A stretch of 64,000 nucleotides of DNA from Paragyromitra xinjiangensis (GCA_038503065.1 JBCAMK010000012.1:62001-126000); one strand, 5' to 3'; shown: positions 9,662 to 21,951, counted from the stretch's first letter. The notes: generated by a model from the letters alone, not told the origin. Translations and numbers: made by a program.

Positions 9662-12600
9662 ATGGCAATGCAAAATCTATCGATTGATTTCGAGGAACTA
9701 GAAATCGAAGAATGGGAGGATGAGCCTAACAAAACCGATTTAGAGAGCACCTTTAAGCGCTGCTCCTCTAAGATCATTAAATCCAGCTTCTCTTCGATAA
9801 CGGGCGGCCGTCCCTTCTTCGACTATTCCTCGTTCATGGCTTACATAGCCACATATAAGATTGATATTATTCCAGAAGGCGACTTGAACAGAGTAGCAAA
9901 ACTGGGTTCTGGCGCAACGATGTCCGTTTTCGGGGGAAGTTGCCCTTCACGCTGGGGTAAAACAGGGATTGCGCTCAAAAGGCTTAATCTTGAACTACCC
10001 CGGACAAAATCTGCTCTTCACCCTAACTGGGAGGAACAGCGTCATTTGATAGCAGCGGCGGCCCTAGAGATTCGTGTATTATCTGATGAGTTACTACGCT
10101 ATCACTCAAATATTGTCGATCTCCTAGGCATTTCTTGGGAAGAGCTTGGAGGGGAAGACGAAACACAGCCTCAGTCGTACAGATCAATTAGGCCAATTCT
10201 TATCGTCGAGCTAGCGTATTCGCTATATCCAACTTTAGATGAATACTACAAATACTCAGCTCGACAGAACATCACTATTGACCTTGACACGAAGATATCG
10301 ATTCTCTCTGATGTCGCCGACGCCTTATCCGCTGTACACATTTGTGGGGTTATCCATGGAGACATTAAGCCTCAAAATGTCCTCATTTTCCGGAAAAGCC
10401 CAAACGACCCTCTTATTGCGAAACTGTCAGACTTCGGAGGTTGTCAGCCATCAATTGAGGACGAAGCTTCAATGCACGAATTTTCTGTCCTTGGCACCGA
10501 ATACTGGAACGCGCCGGAGGTTATCGATGCTAAGGGGGAGCCAACTATGCTTTCTAGAAGAGTCACACGCGATTATTATTCTATGGGCTTAGTGATATAC
10601 TATGTCCTTTTTGGAGATATGCTATTTGGCGATGATGAAGATGACAGCCATGGGAATCTAGAACGAATTACTGAGATTAAGAATGATCAATCAAAAATGC
10701 AACAGCTAATAAAAGCCAAAATGGCCTCGCACTGGATAGCGGTCGGGAAAATTGAGGCCCTGAAAGAGATATGGAATGAATCCCTATTCGAAAACAGACT
10801 AGAGATCTTCCGTAGGCTTTATACCGAGAAAGAAGTAAAATGACCCTTACTTAGATATTTCCACGTGGTGAGGCCCAAAATTAATCGGAAACAGGTTGCA
10901 GAAATATTCCTGCGAGGACATCCCCCACGGGTTACCACAGGCGAGGAATGCCGTCAATATTCTCTTTATCTTGTGATGCGGCTGTTTTTGCACCACAATC
11001 CTGAGATCCGTAAACGTGGTGATCTTATGGCTGAGTTTCGTGTACTTATAGGGGATAGGTATATTCCTCGATTTCAAGCCTAATTTTTACCCGGGCTCCT
11101 TTACAAGCCCGACTACGTTTATTTTACTTATTAGGTACTCCCCTTAGTTATACGACCCGAGTGCTGAGAGATGTATATCTCATGAGCGGTTGGGAAAATA
11201 TGCAATCGAATATTGAGAAGGGAGTCGTGGACGTTTGGGATGTCAGGTAAGATATGGTTGGACTCACTAGATTTAAGATATTCATCTCAGTTTATCTATC
11301 AGGGACTTCGGAGGAACAACACCAGCGGTTATCGCAGCGGCGCAACACAGAGTTACCTGGATAAATCATAAATCAGATATTACTTCTGAGTTCAGTAACG
11401 TGAGAACTAAAACCTCCAGTGTCTAGTTGTACAGCGGCCAGCTAACCTCCGAGTGACACCACAAAGAATATTAACTTTGACGATATTGACAAGATACCTC
11501 ACTCTTTACGAAACGCCTTAGTGCAAGAGCTCAAAAAGCAAGCGGGAAACGTGGGAGATCCTGGGCGTATTCGGTCCTTATTATCCCTGGAATACTACCA
11601 ATACTTTGGTTATCTCGCCGAAGATTTCGAACCTATGAAGTACGCCCTGGAAGCGGCCAAACTAGGGTCCGTTGTTGCGAGACTTACGGTTCTTAGCGCA
11701 TCGAAAATATATGGCACTGCTCCCCTGGTTGAACAACAAGTAGAATGCGAATGGATGCTGGACCATCTGTTTGCTAAAATGCCAGCGAAAGACAGGCTTA
11801 TACAGCAAATTTTTCGAACCTTCCCCGATCCTACTTTTCTAGCAACAATACTATACAAAGAGTCTAACACACTTGCATTCTGGCACAAAGAGATAAAGGC
11901 ATTTGAACCGGGCGATGGAGAATTGGAGGTCAAAAAACTCTTTGAAGCAGTCATTTCTGGGAAAGTTGACCAGGTCAAGGCCCTGCTAAGGGACAACGCG
12001 ATGCAAAACCTGAATACAAGACTCAATGGCTTCAACATACTTCACGTAGCCTCAGAGAGGGGCAACCACCAATTAATCCGGGTATTGATCAATGATTTCG
12101 GAATGGATGTGAACGAACTAAACGATCAAGGAGTTTCCCCGGCTGCCTTGGCAGCAAGAGCGTGCCGACCTAAAACCGTATCAGTTCTTCTCAAAATGGG
12201 GGCGGATTTCAAACGCCTTATATGTGCTCGAACCCTACGCCAGGTAGCTAATTACGGTAGCCTACCTGCACTATACCAGTTCGATGAATCAGCAACGGCC
12301 TGGTCTACCCTTACGCCTCATAATCCACTTTCAATGAATGCTTTTCTAGATGGTAATTTTACAGCATATCCCGATGACGAACTAGAGGATGGCAACCCCG
12401 AATTTCCTCCCATTTTCTCTGCCATACTAGGAGATAACCTCAGGGCATTTTGGTGGTTGCTTGAACAGGGCTGTTCACGCAATATCTACACAGAGTTCAC
12501 CTCCGGATTCCTCGCGCCCATACATGTAGCTGCAAATCTACGACCACTATTCCTCGCAATCCTCCTCCACTATGGAGCTCTTCCTGACATACGTACCCAC

Positions 12601-13752
12601 GATCACCATCAATCGACTGCTCTGCAATTGGTGTGTGTGGCACGCAGGGTAACCCATTACAACTATCCCAGAATTGACACCGAAAACCCCTTTGAACCCT
12701 ATATCAGCTTTGATTCCCAGCCGTCCAACCATCTCAACATAAAATTATTTATGGTCCGGTTGCTGGTCAAAGAGTACGAGGCAGACGTGGATGCACAAGA
12801 TTGGTTTGGCAGAACTGCCGTTTATCTTTGCATTTCCGAGAGCTCAAAGAAGAGCAACGACACTGATAGTCTCGCAGTGACTCGGTATCTTGTCGAGGAG
12901 TGTGGTGCCGATATTCACATCAAAGACTTTCGTGGCGGCTCGTGCCTTCATCGCGCCCTTGCCGCTGGGGCAGGGCTGGAGTATGTCGAATTCTGTGTTC
13001 AGCACGGTCTTAATTTGAACGAGAAGGACATAGCAGGCTTTACACCTCTGATGCTGGCTGCGTCTTCTTCGACACTCGAGACCTGCCAATACCTAGTTAA
13101 CCATGGGGCAGAACTTCTCATTGCAAACAATTTAGGAGAGACATGTCTTGATTCCGCGATATACTCTGGCTGCAGCGATAAACTAGAATATCTCTTCGGG
13201 ATCGCAGAGGAACGGAACCTCATCTCAGCTCTAATCCCCATGCTAGACTCGAGCCACCAAACCTTAACCCATAGGATCATTCGCAGTGGAGTGGACAATT
13301 CTTCGAAATATCTCTCGCGTATCGCAAAAGCGGGCACACCGATAGACCTCGAAAAACTGGACATTGTTGGATACACGCTTCTTCACCATGCGGTCTTGGC
13401 TAGGAACCCACCCGCGATAGAATTCCTTCTACAAGCGGAATCGAATGTTAACGCGAAAGGATGGAGGGATCTCACTCCCTTGCACATTGCATACGCATAC
13501 GAAAAGAAAGATTCGTGGATCATTCAAACGTTGGAAAAGGTAAAAGGTATAAATCCGAAATGTCTTGATGCAGCCGGAAGGACACCTGAGGCTCTAAGTA
13601 AACTCTGTGCGGAGGATCCCGAATTTTGGCAGAACTACCTCAAGCTATGCAATGAAGAGGGCGATGAGAAAAGGGAGAGGATCGATGAAGAAGAAATTGA
13701 AGCGGAGAATAGGAGAAACGGTGCCCCAAAGGAGGGTTGGTTTAGTGTGTGA
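9662..13752 (+). CDS. Protein kinase-ankyrin repeat fusion protein, 1272 aa, five exons
   Basis: Exons 9662-10834, 10895-11058, 11148-11246, 11303-11399 and 11467-13752 join in phase to 1272 residues. Residues ~75-330 form a Ser/Thr kinase-like domain: glycine loop LGSGATMSVFGG (81-92), Lys106 in ALKRL, catalytic loop VIHGDIKPQNVL with Asp234 (HGD in place of HRD), DFG at 257-259 and APE at 284-286. The active residues are present, so it may be catalytic. A helical linker follows, then many ankyrin repeats in the last exon (for example GFNILHVASERGNHQLIRVL and GYTLLHHAVLARNPPAIEFL). A TGA at 10841 looks like a stop in the kinase frame but lies inside the 60-bp intron 10835-10894 (GTAAAA...CAG, phase 0). 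The tail is charged (EEEIEAENRR). Partner or target unknown; the architecture fits fungal immune-like or cell-death proteins. Confidence 0.8.
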
Positions 13753-14450
13753 TTATTTCTATGACTGAGTTTGTAGCGGTTAAGTTGGATCTATGCAAGA
13801 AGCTGAAGTATTGAAGTCAACCTGATGCTACTTTATCTGCGTACCAGCTAGACAAATTTTAACCGGGGTTTTATCCAAGTTGATTGATTATTAACCCAAG
13901 TCCCCGAAAGGAACCCGTAAGCTTATAGTAGATAAAAAGAGCTATAGCTAATGATTCAGGGTTCTAGTCTGTGACTCTCTTCAACGATGCCCAAGTACTA
14001 ATTTACATATGTTAGCGGGTTTTGCCATTCAAAATCGCTCAACATATAGGCGTAGCTTCTCCGCCATGCAAAAGATAACATTACGTGAATTAGTAGAGTG
14101 CTCCCAATGATTCTTTATCCATCCTAATTAGATAAGCAACAACGTTTATTGGCTAAATACTCCAACCCCCCAGATTAACCCTTATCGTCTGTAGCTACTA
14201 TTCTACTATTAAGCCAAAGGTAGCCTCATCAAGTTATCCGCAATGCTTTACCCTAAGACTGTAATAAAATATGCCAAAAATCGCCATAGAAGCCTATGAT
14301 TTAAATCCTCGACCCCCGACTGTGTAACAACCTAGCCACCAGTGGCAGTAACCTATTAGGTGTTTAATTCTTGGCACGAAGTGGGGACAGCTCCCTTTAG
14401 CCTAGCTTCCCAACGACTTCATATCTCCAATCAAATCAGACACTAGCATT
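13753..14450. other. Intergenic, 3' flank and promoter
   Basis: No coding frame. AT-rich, without a clear TATA box near the next ATG at 14451. Confidence 0.6.
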
Positions 14451-16001
14451 ATGGTATCCGGCTTTGAGGTTACCGGGCTTATCGGCACGATACAAACAAC
14501 AGTCGAAGTACTCCAAATAGTTGTCGATTCCATTGGAAACTACCGCAGCTTCGACGAGGATGTCCAACATCTATCGCTCCGTTTCGAAACCGATGTCCTG
14601 ACGCTGAAACGATTCTCCAGCGCGTTGACAGAAATAAGCAAGTCTTCGAAAGACATTAAGCTCTCGGATGAAGACCAGAGATTGCATTCCGACATCGAAG
14701 TGTACCTAGGATCGCTAGAGAGACGTCTCAGATCCAGAGTTGACAAACTTTCCAGCAACCCCGCAACTGGCTCCAGCTTTGGTACGAATTTTGGGCTGAG
14801 AAGCGCATGGGCACTCTGGCGGAAGAAAGATCTCGAAGGGTTAGAGATTAACCTGAAAGACTGGCTGAATCGTGTTCACCTCTTCTATTCAGCAATTAAT
14901 GCGGAAATCAATGTTCGCAAAGCAGCTCTACACGGAAACACATCAGAAGGTCGCGCTGAAAGTCTCCTCGACCTTTTCACACGATTAACCCTTCGGCAAG
15001 TTAATGCCGGCGAACTTCTCGTACCAACTTCAGGCCTTCGTATTGCAGGAGAACCCTCCCGTCGAATGTGTGCGGATTACGGAGATGATGATGCACCAAC
15101 CCCAGTCATCGTCGAATACATCTCTAAAGCGTATTCACCAAACCTTACAGACGGAGAGATTACCGAAATCGAAAATGGAGTACTTGAGCTTGCAAAAATC
15201 CTGTATCACTCCGACCCTAGCCAAACCTGCATCCTCAAATGCTGCGGCTATTTCCACGAAACCCAAACCTGCAGATTCGGGCTCATATACGAAATTCCAC
15301 CAAACCTAGGGTCATTCAAAGATGCGAGCGGTCAACGGAGAGTCCTTTCCCTGCGTGAGCTGCTCAACAGAGTCCCTCGTTTCTCACTAAGCCATCGACT
15401 TCGATTCGCCTGCGACCTCGCAAAGGCAGTCCTGTACGTACATCTTGTCGGCTGGGTCCACAAGAGCATTCGCCCAGACAACATCCTTCTCCTTGAAGAC
15501 CACTCTGTTGATGATACGCGGCGTTTCCCGTACACGCTATCCAGTCCTTTCCTAGCAGGCTTTGAATACGCTCGAAGCATTAAGACTGCATCGAATCGTC
15601 GGAGCGACACAGAATGGCATCTAAACGTCTACCGACACCCTAAACGACAGTTTCTCGAGAGGAACAGCGAATATACTATGGCCCATGACATCTATTCCTT
15701 AGGCGTGGTGTTCCTTGAACTAGGCCTTTGGGGGTCCAACGGGTTTATACCGTTTCAAAAGCGAGAGGGACTCTTCAAAGGCAAAACTGGTGAGCAATTT
15801 AGAGAGGCTCTGATAGGATTAGCAAATGGAATTCGTCAAGCGAATTCGAGAGAAAAGGGTGTGGCGGTGATGATGGGGAATGGATATGCGGACTTGGTTC
15901 TTCTGTGTTTGAATATTGAAGAGAAACAGGAAGTACCAACAGCGTCTTTTATTCAAGAAATTTGGCTACGGCTGGATGAAATGCGTTCAGCTTTGAGTTA
16001 A
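14451..16001 (+). CDS. HeLo-like domain fused to a pseudokinase, 516 aa, single exon
   Basis: The N-terminus (MVSGFEVTGLIGTIQTTVEV, then helices to about residue 160) resembles the HeLo/HET-s-LopB-type domain, which in fungi acts as a membrane-targeting cell-death effector. Residues ~215-510 have the shape of a kinase domain but the active residues are gone: the catalytic loop is WVHKSIRPDNILLL (336-349), with Ser339 where the catalytic Asp belongs, and the DFG motif is replaced by GFE (370-372). It should therefore be a pseudokinase that senses or scaffolds. This architecture is known from fungal regulated-cell-death proteins and recalls MLKL (helical bundle plus pseudokinase). No introns. 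The start Met opens the domain directly. It lies 0.7 kb downstream of the kinase-ankyrin gene on the same strand. Confidence 0.8.
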   Translation: MVSGFEVTGLIGTIQTTVEVLQIVVDSIGNYRSFDEDVQHLSLRFETDVLTLKRFSSALTEISKSSKDIKLSDEDQRLHSDIEVYLGSLERRLRSRVDKLSSNPATGSSFGTNFGLRSAWALWRKKDLEGLEINLKDWLNRVHLFYSAINAEINVRKAALHGNTSEGRAESLLDLFTRLTLRQVNAGELLVPTSGLRIAGEPSRRMCADYGDDDAPTPVIVEYISKAYSPNLTDGEITEIENGVLELAKILYHSDPSQTCILKCCGYFHETQTCRFGLIYEIPPNLGSFKDASGQRRVLSLRELLNRVPRFSLSHRLRFACDLAKAVLYVHLVGWVHKSIRPDNILLLEDHSVDDTRRFPYTLSSPFLAGFEYARSIKTASNRRSDTEWHLNVYRHPKRQFLERNSEYTMAHDIYSLGVVFLELGLWGSNGFIPFQKREGLFKGKTGEQFREALIGLANGIRQANSREKGVAVMMGNGYADLVLLCLNIEEKQEVPTASFIQEIWLRLDEMRSALS

Positions 16002-16232
16002 GGAGTATTATGATGACTTATCTCAGATTGATAACTACACAGAAGCTGCTACAGGAGACCGACAGCTGGACTTAGTGATCCCGGAGTGATCCGAAGACAA
16101 TGTTAAAGAGAAGAACGTTGGGCAGCGAGGTTTTATATCTGCTGTATATAGACTTGATAGTAAAAGAGAAGTAAAAGAACATGAAAGGTCTAAAAAACAG
16201 AAGGCAGCCCCACCACTAGCCCAATGCGCAAC
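16002..16232. other. Intergenic, 3' flank
   Basis: Short stretch without a gene. It ends at AAC (16230-16232), which is repeated at 16790-16792 on the other side of the next element. Confidence 0.5.
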
Positions 16233-16789
16233 CTCTACAGCGCGAGTAAATGCATCAGTAAATGCATCAGTAGAGGCATCAGTAAATGTGCAATTAGGGA
16301 AATTTGATGCCTTTCCCGTGCCTTTCCCCTCATTCCCCACCCAATCTTGGCCCATGATGGGTTTGATTTGGGGATCATGCCTTTTGCATCCCTTTTACTA
16401 CACTAAAAACTGTAAAACTCCTCCTTAAAAAGAATGAATCCCTAGGGTTTGAACCTGTACCATCCTACCTATCTGACAGTGTTTATCATCAAGGTAGAGC
16501 TCTTACCATTTGAACTACCTGCTCATATATACTACCCTAAATTGAGCGCCACTTGAATCTCTGTTTTCAGAAGAATTTTCGTTTTTTGATGCTTTTACCG
16601 ATGCTTTTACTGATGCCTTTACTGGTACCTTTACTAATAGTAGGGAAAAGACATCTGGAAAGGCATCAGTAAATGAATCACCTGATGCATTTACAACAAA
16701 CATACCCTGGAAAGGCATCATTTTGTGTCTTTATCCTCAAATTTTGTGTGGGCAATGTGTCGGTCGATGCATTTACTCACGCTGTAGAG
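16233..16789 (-). mobile_element. 557-bp element with near-perfect 24-bp inverted ends, tRNA-like core and 12-nt periodic arms
   Basis: The left end CTCTACAGCGCGAGTAAATG and the right end read on the minus strand CTCTACAGCGTGAGTAAATG match over 24 bases with one difference. AAC flanks both sides, a possible short target duplication. Close to the ends are head-to-tail units GTAAATGCATCA; the right arm has units such as GATGCTTTTACC and GATGCCTTTACT. The tRNA-like core lies on the minus strand (16440-16525). This is the best preserved copy of the family first seen at 7568. Confidence 0.75.
16427..16525 (-). ncRNA. tRNA-like core with A box, B box and T-run
   Basis: Read on the minus strand: A-box-like TAGTTCAAATGGTAAGAGCT (16498-16517), B box GGTTCAAACCC (16445-16455), then T5 at 16427-16431. 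This is the order and spacing of an RNA polymerase III type 2 promoter and terminator. The A-to-B distance is a little long, and no clean cloverleaf forms, so I call it a tRNA-derived core. Confidence 0.65.
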
Positions 16790-17935
16790 AACAGCGCTTC
16801 ACGACAGAAAAGAAATCAAAGATTAAATTATAATTCTCCCAGAACCTAGTCCGGCTTGGCTACATGTGTCCAAACTGTTAATAAACCGTATTTAGATAAA
16901 ATGCAGAATCCTAGGAGGTGTTTAGTTTATCTAAAAGGTCGAAAATAGTAATTTTAGTAACAGGGGCCACATCCTTAAGAGTATCTTACGAGTGATATTT
17001 TGTGATTATCGTTTTGAGACATGCAAGGGTATTTAACCAAGCGGGCGCTCTGTCTCGATCAGTTAGCAGCACCCGGATTTCGGCAATGCAGTAAGCACTT
17101 TTAGTCTCCAAGGTAAGTACGTCCTCTAGAATGACTTGTGGCTTCGTACAGCACCTATGGAGGAGCTACTGAGAGCGCAGATGTATCGATTGTAAGTAGC
17201 TTAGATATATGCTAAGTAGACATTCAGGTGGCAAGTGATTTAATTCCTATACGAGTCTAGATTCTATCCTAGCGACTATACACGAAAATCCCAATTCTCC
17301 TAGTACCCATTTGCACGGCAGGTTGAGGCAGGCTGGATGATCGACGGCAATAATCCACATATCTTTAGCTCTCTGCAGCCCATTTGTCAATTCGTGTGGG
17401 GAAGAGGGGTAGCTAAGTATATGCGGTAGGTACATGAAGGTATTCAGCAAGTTAAATACGACCGAGGGGCACCGTCAGAGAAAGAACGGTTGGTCCAGCA
17501 CCAAAGACCCCTCAACCTTCCTCCTACTCTCACCCTTCAATCGACACAGCAGGACCCTCGGTTTTCCATCAATTGCTCAAACAAACAATTGGTGAGAACT
17601 ACACAGCGAGAGATCAGGAACAGCTCTCCAGTACTCGAGCCCTACTTGCGCAGTTATGTTGAGGTCGGTTCCCACGGCTGCTCCTTCCCCTAACCCTTCC
17701 CCGCATTAATATTCAGCCTCAACCCCTGTCCCGTTCGCTTCCCAGCTTGGCAAGGGGAGCTCATCCATCCCCACCTTCAACAGGCGATAAAATGCCCATT
17801 TCCCCACATTACATCGCGGATTGTATTTATACAGTTACATCTAGCTGTTCTCGCTGACCCTCGCATAACCATAGCTGTGGCCATTCCCACCAACCTACAA
17901 ATCCCATCCAGTCCATTCTCTCCGTAGCAGCAACA
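16790..17935. other. Intergenic; 5' region of the mannosidase gene
   Basis: No gene seen. The last 250 bases become C-rich (leader of the mannosidase gene) with a TATTTATA-type sequence near 17825. Confidence 0.5.
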
Positions 17936-20900
17936 ATGGGTGGTGGTCAAGTACCCGCCGAGTCTTCCGGCTACCCCAAGCTCAATTTCAGTCCCAAGGG
18001 CCTACAGATCCGTAACATCTATCAGGACAGGATCAAGCAGTTCACAGCCCAGGGCCAGTATGCCAGCCAGAACCTTCGCTGCATGTGGGACCACGACAGC
18101 GAGTCTTCCAGCGAATATGTCAAGCTAGAGAGCCACTCCGTCCCAAACCTTGCAAGGCCATTGTTCAAAGAAGCTATCAAAGGTTGAACCTCTTTCTTGC
18201 CTCCCTCAGATCTGGGCTCATTCCAGGTGACTCTTAGCTACATTTAAGCCCACTTCCAAGGGCCAAAGCTTCGGGCCGTCATGGTCAACCCATTGGTTCA
18301 AAATCCACATCAAAATCCCTTCGCGTATGCACAAGCACAAGCGACTCGAATTCCATTTCGATCCCAGTTGTGAAGGCCTGATTTACACGGAAGACGGCGA
18401 ACCCGTCCAAGGTCTAACAGGCGGCGGTGAACGTATCGCGTGGCTCCTTCCCGAATCCTGGAGAGACGAGAAAGAGCATTTGATCTATATTGAAATTGGG
18501 TGCAACAGCATGTTTGGAAATCCTACGGGAGGAGATACCATTCAACCCCCAGACCCAAATCGCTAGTAGGCACTGCCATGAACCCCTAACCCTACACGTA
18601 TTTTACTAAAATTCACAGTTTCCAATTGACGAAAGCCGATATCGTAGCTCCAAATCTAGATGCACAGGCTCTTTATATTGATTATTGGATCATCGGGGAT
18701 GCCTCTCGTGAATTCCCTGGAGAATCTTGGGTACCACCCCATACCAACCTTTCCAACGATAGATGTCTAACTAGGAGAATCAACAGGAAGCACACTTAGC
18801 GACCCAAGTTGCGAACGAAATTGTCAATACCTTTGTCCCTGGATCTCAAGAATCCATTATCAAATGCCGTGAAATCGCTGCGCGGTACGTCGGCAATAAT
18901 GTCGATTCAGCCAAGGTGTACGACACCGACACGGAATCGCTTGTCTATGCTACAGGCCATTGTCATATCGATACCTGCTGGCTCTGGCCTTTTGATGAAA
19001 CTAAACGTACCGTCTAATAGCATCCTTCTTCTCTCTTATACGAGTACTAACCCTAAGATACAGGCAAGGTTGCTCGTTCCTGGGCTTCCCAGTGTAACCT
19101 AATAGACGAGTACCCTGAGCACCGTTTCACCTGTTCCTCCGCACAGCAGTACAAATGGCTCGAGAAATACTACCCGAAACTCTTTTCTCGAGTTCGTGAG
19201 AACGTGAAGAAGGGGAAATTTCAGTATATCGGCGGAAGTTGGGTAGAGCACGATACCAACTTACCTGGTGGTGAGAGTTTAGTTCGACAATTTATTCTCG
19301 GACAGCGATACTTCCAAAGCAAATTTGGAGAAAGATGTAACACATTTTGGTTACCAGGTAAGCCACGACCTCCAAGTACCAGGAGAGCATTTTACTTACT
19401 AGTGGTCAGACACTTTCGGATACAGCTCGCAATTGCCACAGCTCTGTAGACTCGCAGGTATGACAAGATTCCTGACCCAAAAACTATCATGGAACAACAT
19501 CAACAAATTCCCACACACCACATTCAACTGGATCGCCCTCGACGGATCTCAAGTCCTCTGCCACATGCCTCCTAGCGAAACCTACACCGCGCAAGCACAC
19601 TTCGGCGACGTGAAGCGTTCCATCTCCCAACACAAATCCATGGACGTCGATGCCACCTCCCTCCTCGTATTCGGACACGGCGACGGCGGCGGCGGACCAA
19701 CTCCCGAACACATCGAGAAGCTCCGTCGATGCCGTGGAATCAGCGATACTGTCGGTCTCCTCCCTCGCGTCAAGATGGGAGACTCAGTCGACGAGTTCTT
19801 CGCCAGGTTGGAGAAGAAGGGGTCTGAGAATTTCGTAACTTGGTATGGGGAGCTGTATTTCGAGCTTCATAGAGGAACTTATACGACTCAGAGCAACAAT
19901 AAGAAGAATAACAGACGTTCTGAGGTGCTATTGAGGAGTTTGGAAATGTTGGCTTCTTATGCTAGTTTGAAAGGGTCGAAGGACTATAAGTACCCGAAGC
20001 AGGATATCGATGACTTATGGGAGATTATCTGCTTGTGGGTAGCCCTGTTCTGAGGCGATAGCACCTAGCTAACTAGCTGGGTTCAGGTGCCAATTCCACG
20101 ACTGCCTGCCGGGGTCTTCTATTGAGATGTGTTACCGCGATTCCGACAAGGTACACCCGCCCCTTGCTTTACAATTAACGTTGCTAATCCAAATATAGCT
20201 CTACGTAGAAGTCTTCAAGAGGGGCGGCGAACAACTCCACAAAGCAGCAAAGGCCCTAGGAATCGAGACCGTGGCCGGACCAAACAGTGAACTCATCGGA
20301 ATAAATACCCTGCCATGGGACCGCACCGCGCTCGTGAAGTTACCCGAGGAAGCCGGGAAATACATCGCCCAGAAGTCTATCGACGGCGAAGAGGGCGGAT
20401 ATGTCTTCTTGACTTCTAAAGGCCCAGGGCTAGCGAGGGTCCAGGAGATCTCTGCGGCCTCTCCTAAGGTTTCTGGTAAGTGTTACAGAGCGTGTTAGGT
20501 CAACACGGGCTAACATGGAATTTTTAGTTACCGAAATTTCTCAGGATGTTTTCGTTCTGGAGAATGATAAGTTGAAGGTGAAAATCAAGGGTGGTGTAAT
20601 TACTAGTTTAATCGATCTTGTTGCCGATCGCGAAATCGTTCCGGAAGGCCGCAAAGCAGCACAGTTGGTGATCATGGACGATAAACCACTCTATTGGCAA
20701 GCATGGGATGTAAGTCTATTTGCATCTTCTCACTATAAATATCCATTCTTATAGCGTATTATGAACAGGTCGAGGTCTATCATCTCGAAACCCGCAAAGA
20801 GTTGCCGCCTGGCCGCGTTTACGTTCTAGAAACTGGCCCTTTGAAGGCAAGTTTGCGTGTCGAGACACAAATCAGCAAGTCCAGCTGGATCAAGACAACA

Positions 20901-21951
20901 ATTAGTCTTCAAGCTGCAGTGGGTGGAGCAGGAAGCTACGTCGAATTTGAAAATGAGATCGAGTGGAGAGAGGATAAGAAGTTCTTGAAAGTTGAGTTCC
21001 CGGTGGACGTGCATAATACTGAGGTAAGTCGACGTTGGTCACTATTCGCCTCTCTGGCAGCAAGCTGATATATGGCAGGCCTCATACGAGACCCAGTACG
21101 GAATTGTTAGAAGGCCAACGCACTATAACACTACATGGGATATGGCCAAATTTGAGGTTTGCTGCCACAGATGGGCTGACTTGTCTGAACATGGTTTCGG
21201 CGTTTCGATTTTGAATGACTGCAAGTAAGGATGTTTATGCAAGCAAGGTACGATTAAGGCCAAGCTTACACTCTTCCCACAGGTACGGCTTCGCGACCGT
21301 CGGCAACGTAATGCGATTGAGTCTCATCAGGTTCGTTCCCCGAGTGATATCTCATGATGCTATCATTGACCCTTCCCTAGAGCTCCAAAAGCACCAGATG
21401 CACATGCAGATATGGGTCGCCACACCTTCCGTTATGCCATCCTCCCTCACCAAGGCGCCGTCGGCGATATCACAGTCCGAACAGCTGCAGAATTCAACAC
21501 CCCTGTTCACACCGGCTATGTAGCATCCCCAGAAGCTTCAATCACAGATTCACTTCTCTCTACCCTCACCCTTTCTGGTTCCCCAAGCATCATTCTTGAC
21601 CACATCAAACGTGGTGAGGACGATGAGGATATCTCTACTGGCGGGTTGCCGACAAGGAAGGGACGAAGCCTCATTCTGAGATTCTACGATAGCTTGGGTG
21701 GGAGAGCGAGTACCACAATTACAACGTATGTAGATCTAATTCCTCCCTAATGTGTCTTTTCATGCTTTGCTAATCAAATATGATTGCCTCACAGGGAACT
21801 GCCGGTGAAGAAAGCATTTAAAACGAACTTGCTGGAAGACGATCTGGAGGAATTGGATTTTGTTCATGGCGAGGTTGACGGCAAGAAAGTTACGAATATT
21901 AAGGTCACTCTCAGACCTTTTGAAGTGGCCACTTACCGTTTGCAGCTTTGA
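17936..21951 (+). CDS. AMS1: Alpha-mannosidase, glycoside hydrolase family 38 (Ams1 type), 1099 aa, 14 exons
   Basis: Hydrolyses terminal alpha-mannose from free oligosaccharides and glycans; in yeast Ams1 is cytosolic and carried to the vacuole. There is no signal peptide, as expected. Exons: 17936-18182, 18238-18565, 18619-18730, 18787-19006, 19064-19357, 19410-20034, 20087-20150, 20199-20475, 20528-20709, 20769-21023, 21079-21224, 21283-21330, 21381-21725, 21795-21951; all junctions keep phase. Zinc-site motif GHCHIDTCW has His289 and Asp291. The nucleophile is Asp401 in FWLPDTFGYS, and its codon is split by an intron (19357/19410). Other conserved blocks are [23 protein letters not shown] and [16 protein letters not shown]. 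The length of about 1100 aa is full size, so the enzyme looks intact. Confidence 0.95.

Noticed and set aside
10841..11083. Nonsense mutation that would make the kinase gene a pseudogene
   Set aside because: The TGA is inside an in-phase 60-bp GT...AG intron (10835-10894), and the following exons continue cleanly into the ankyrin part.
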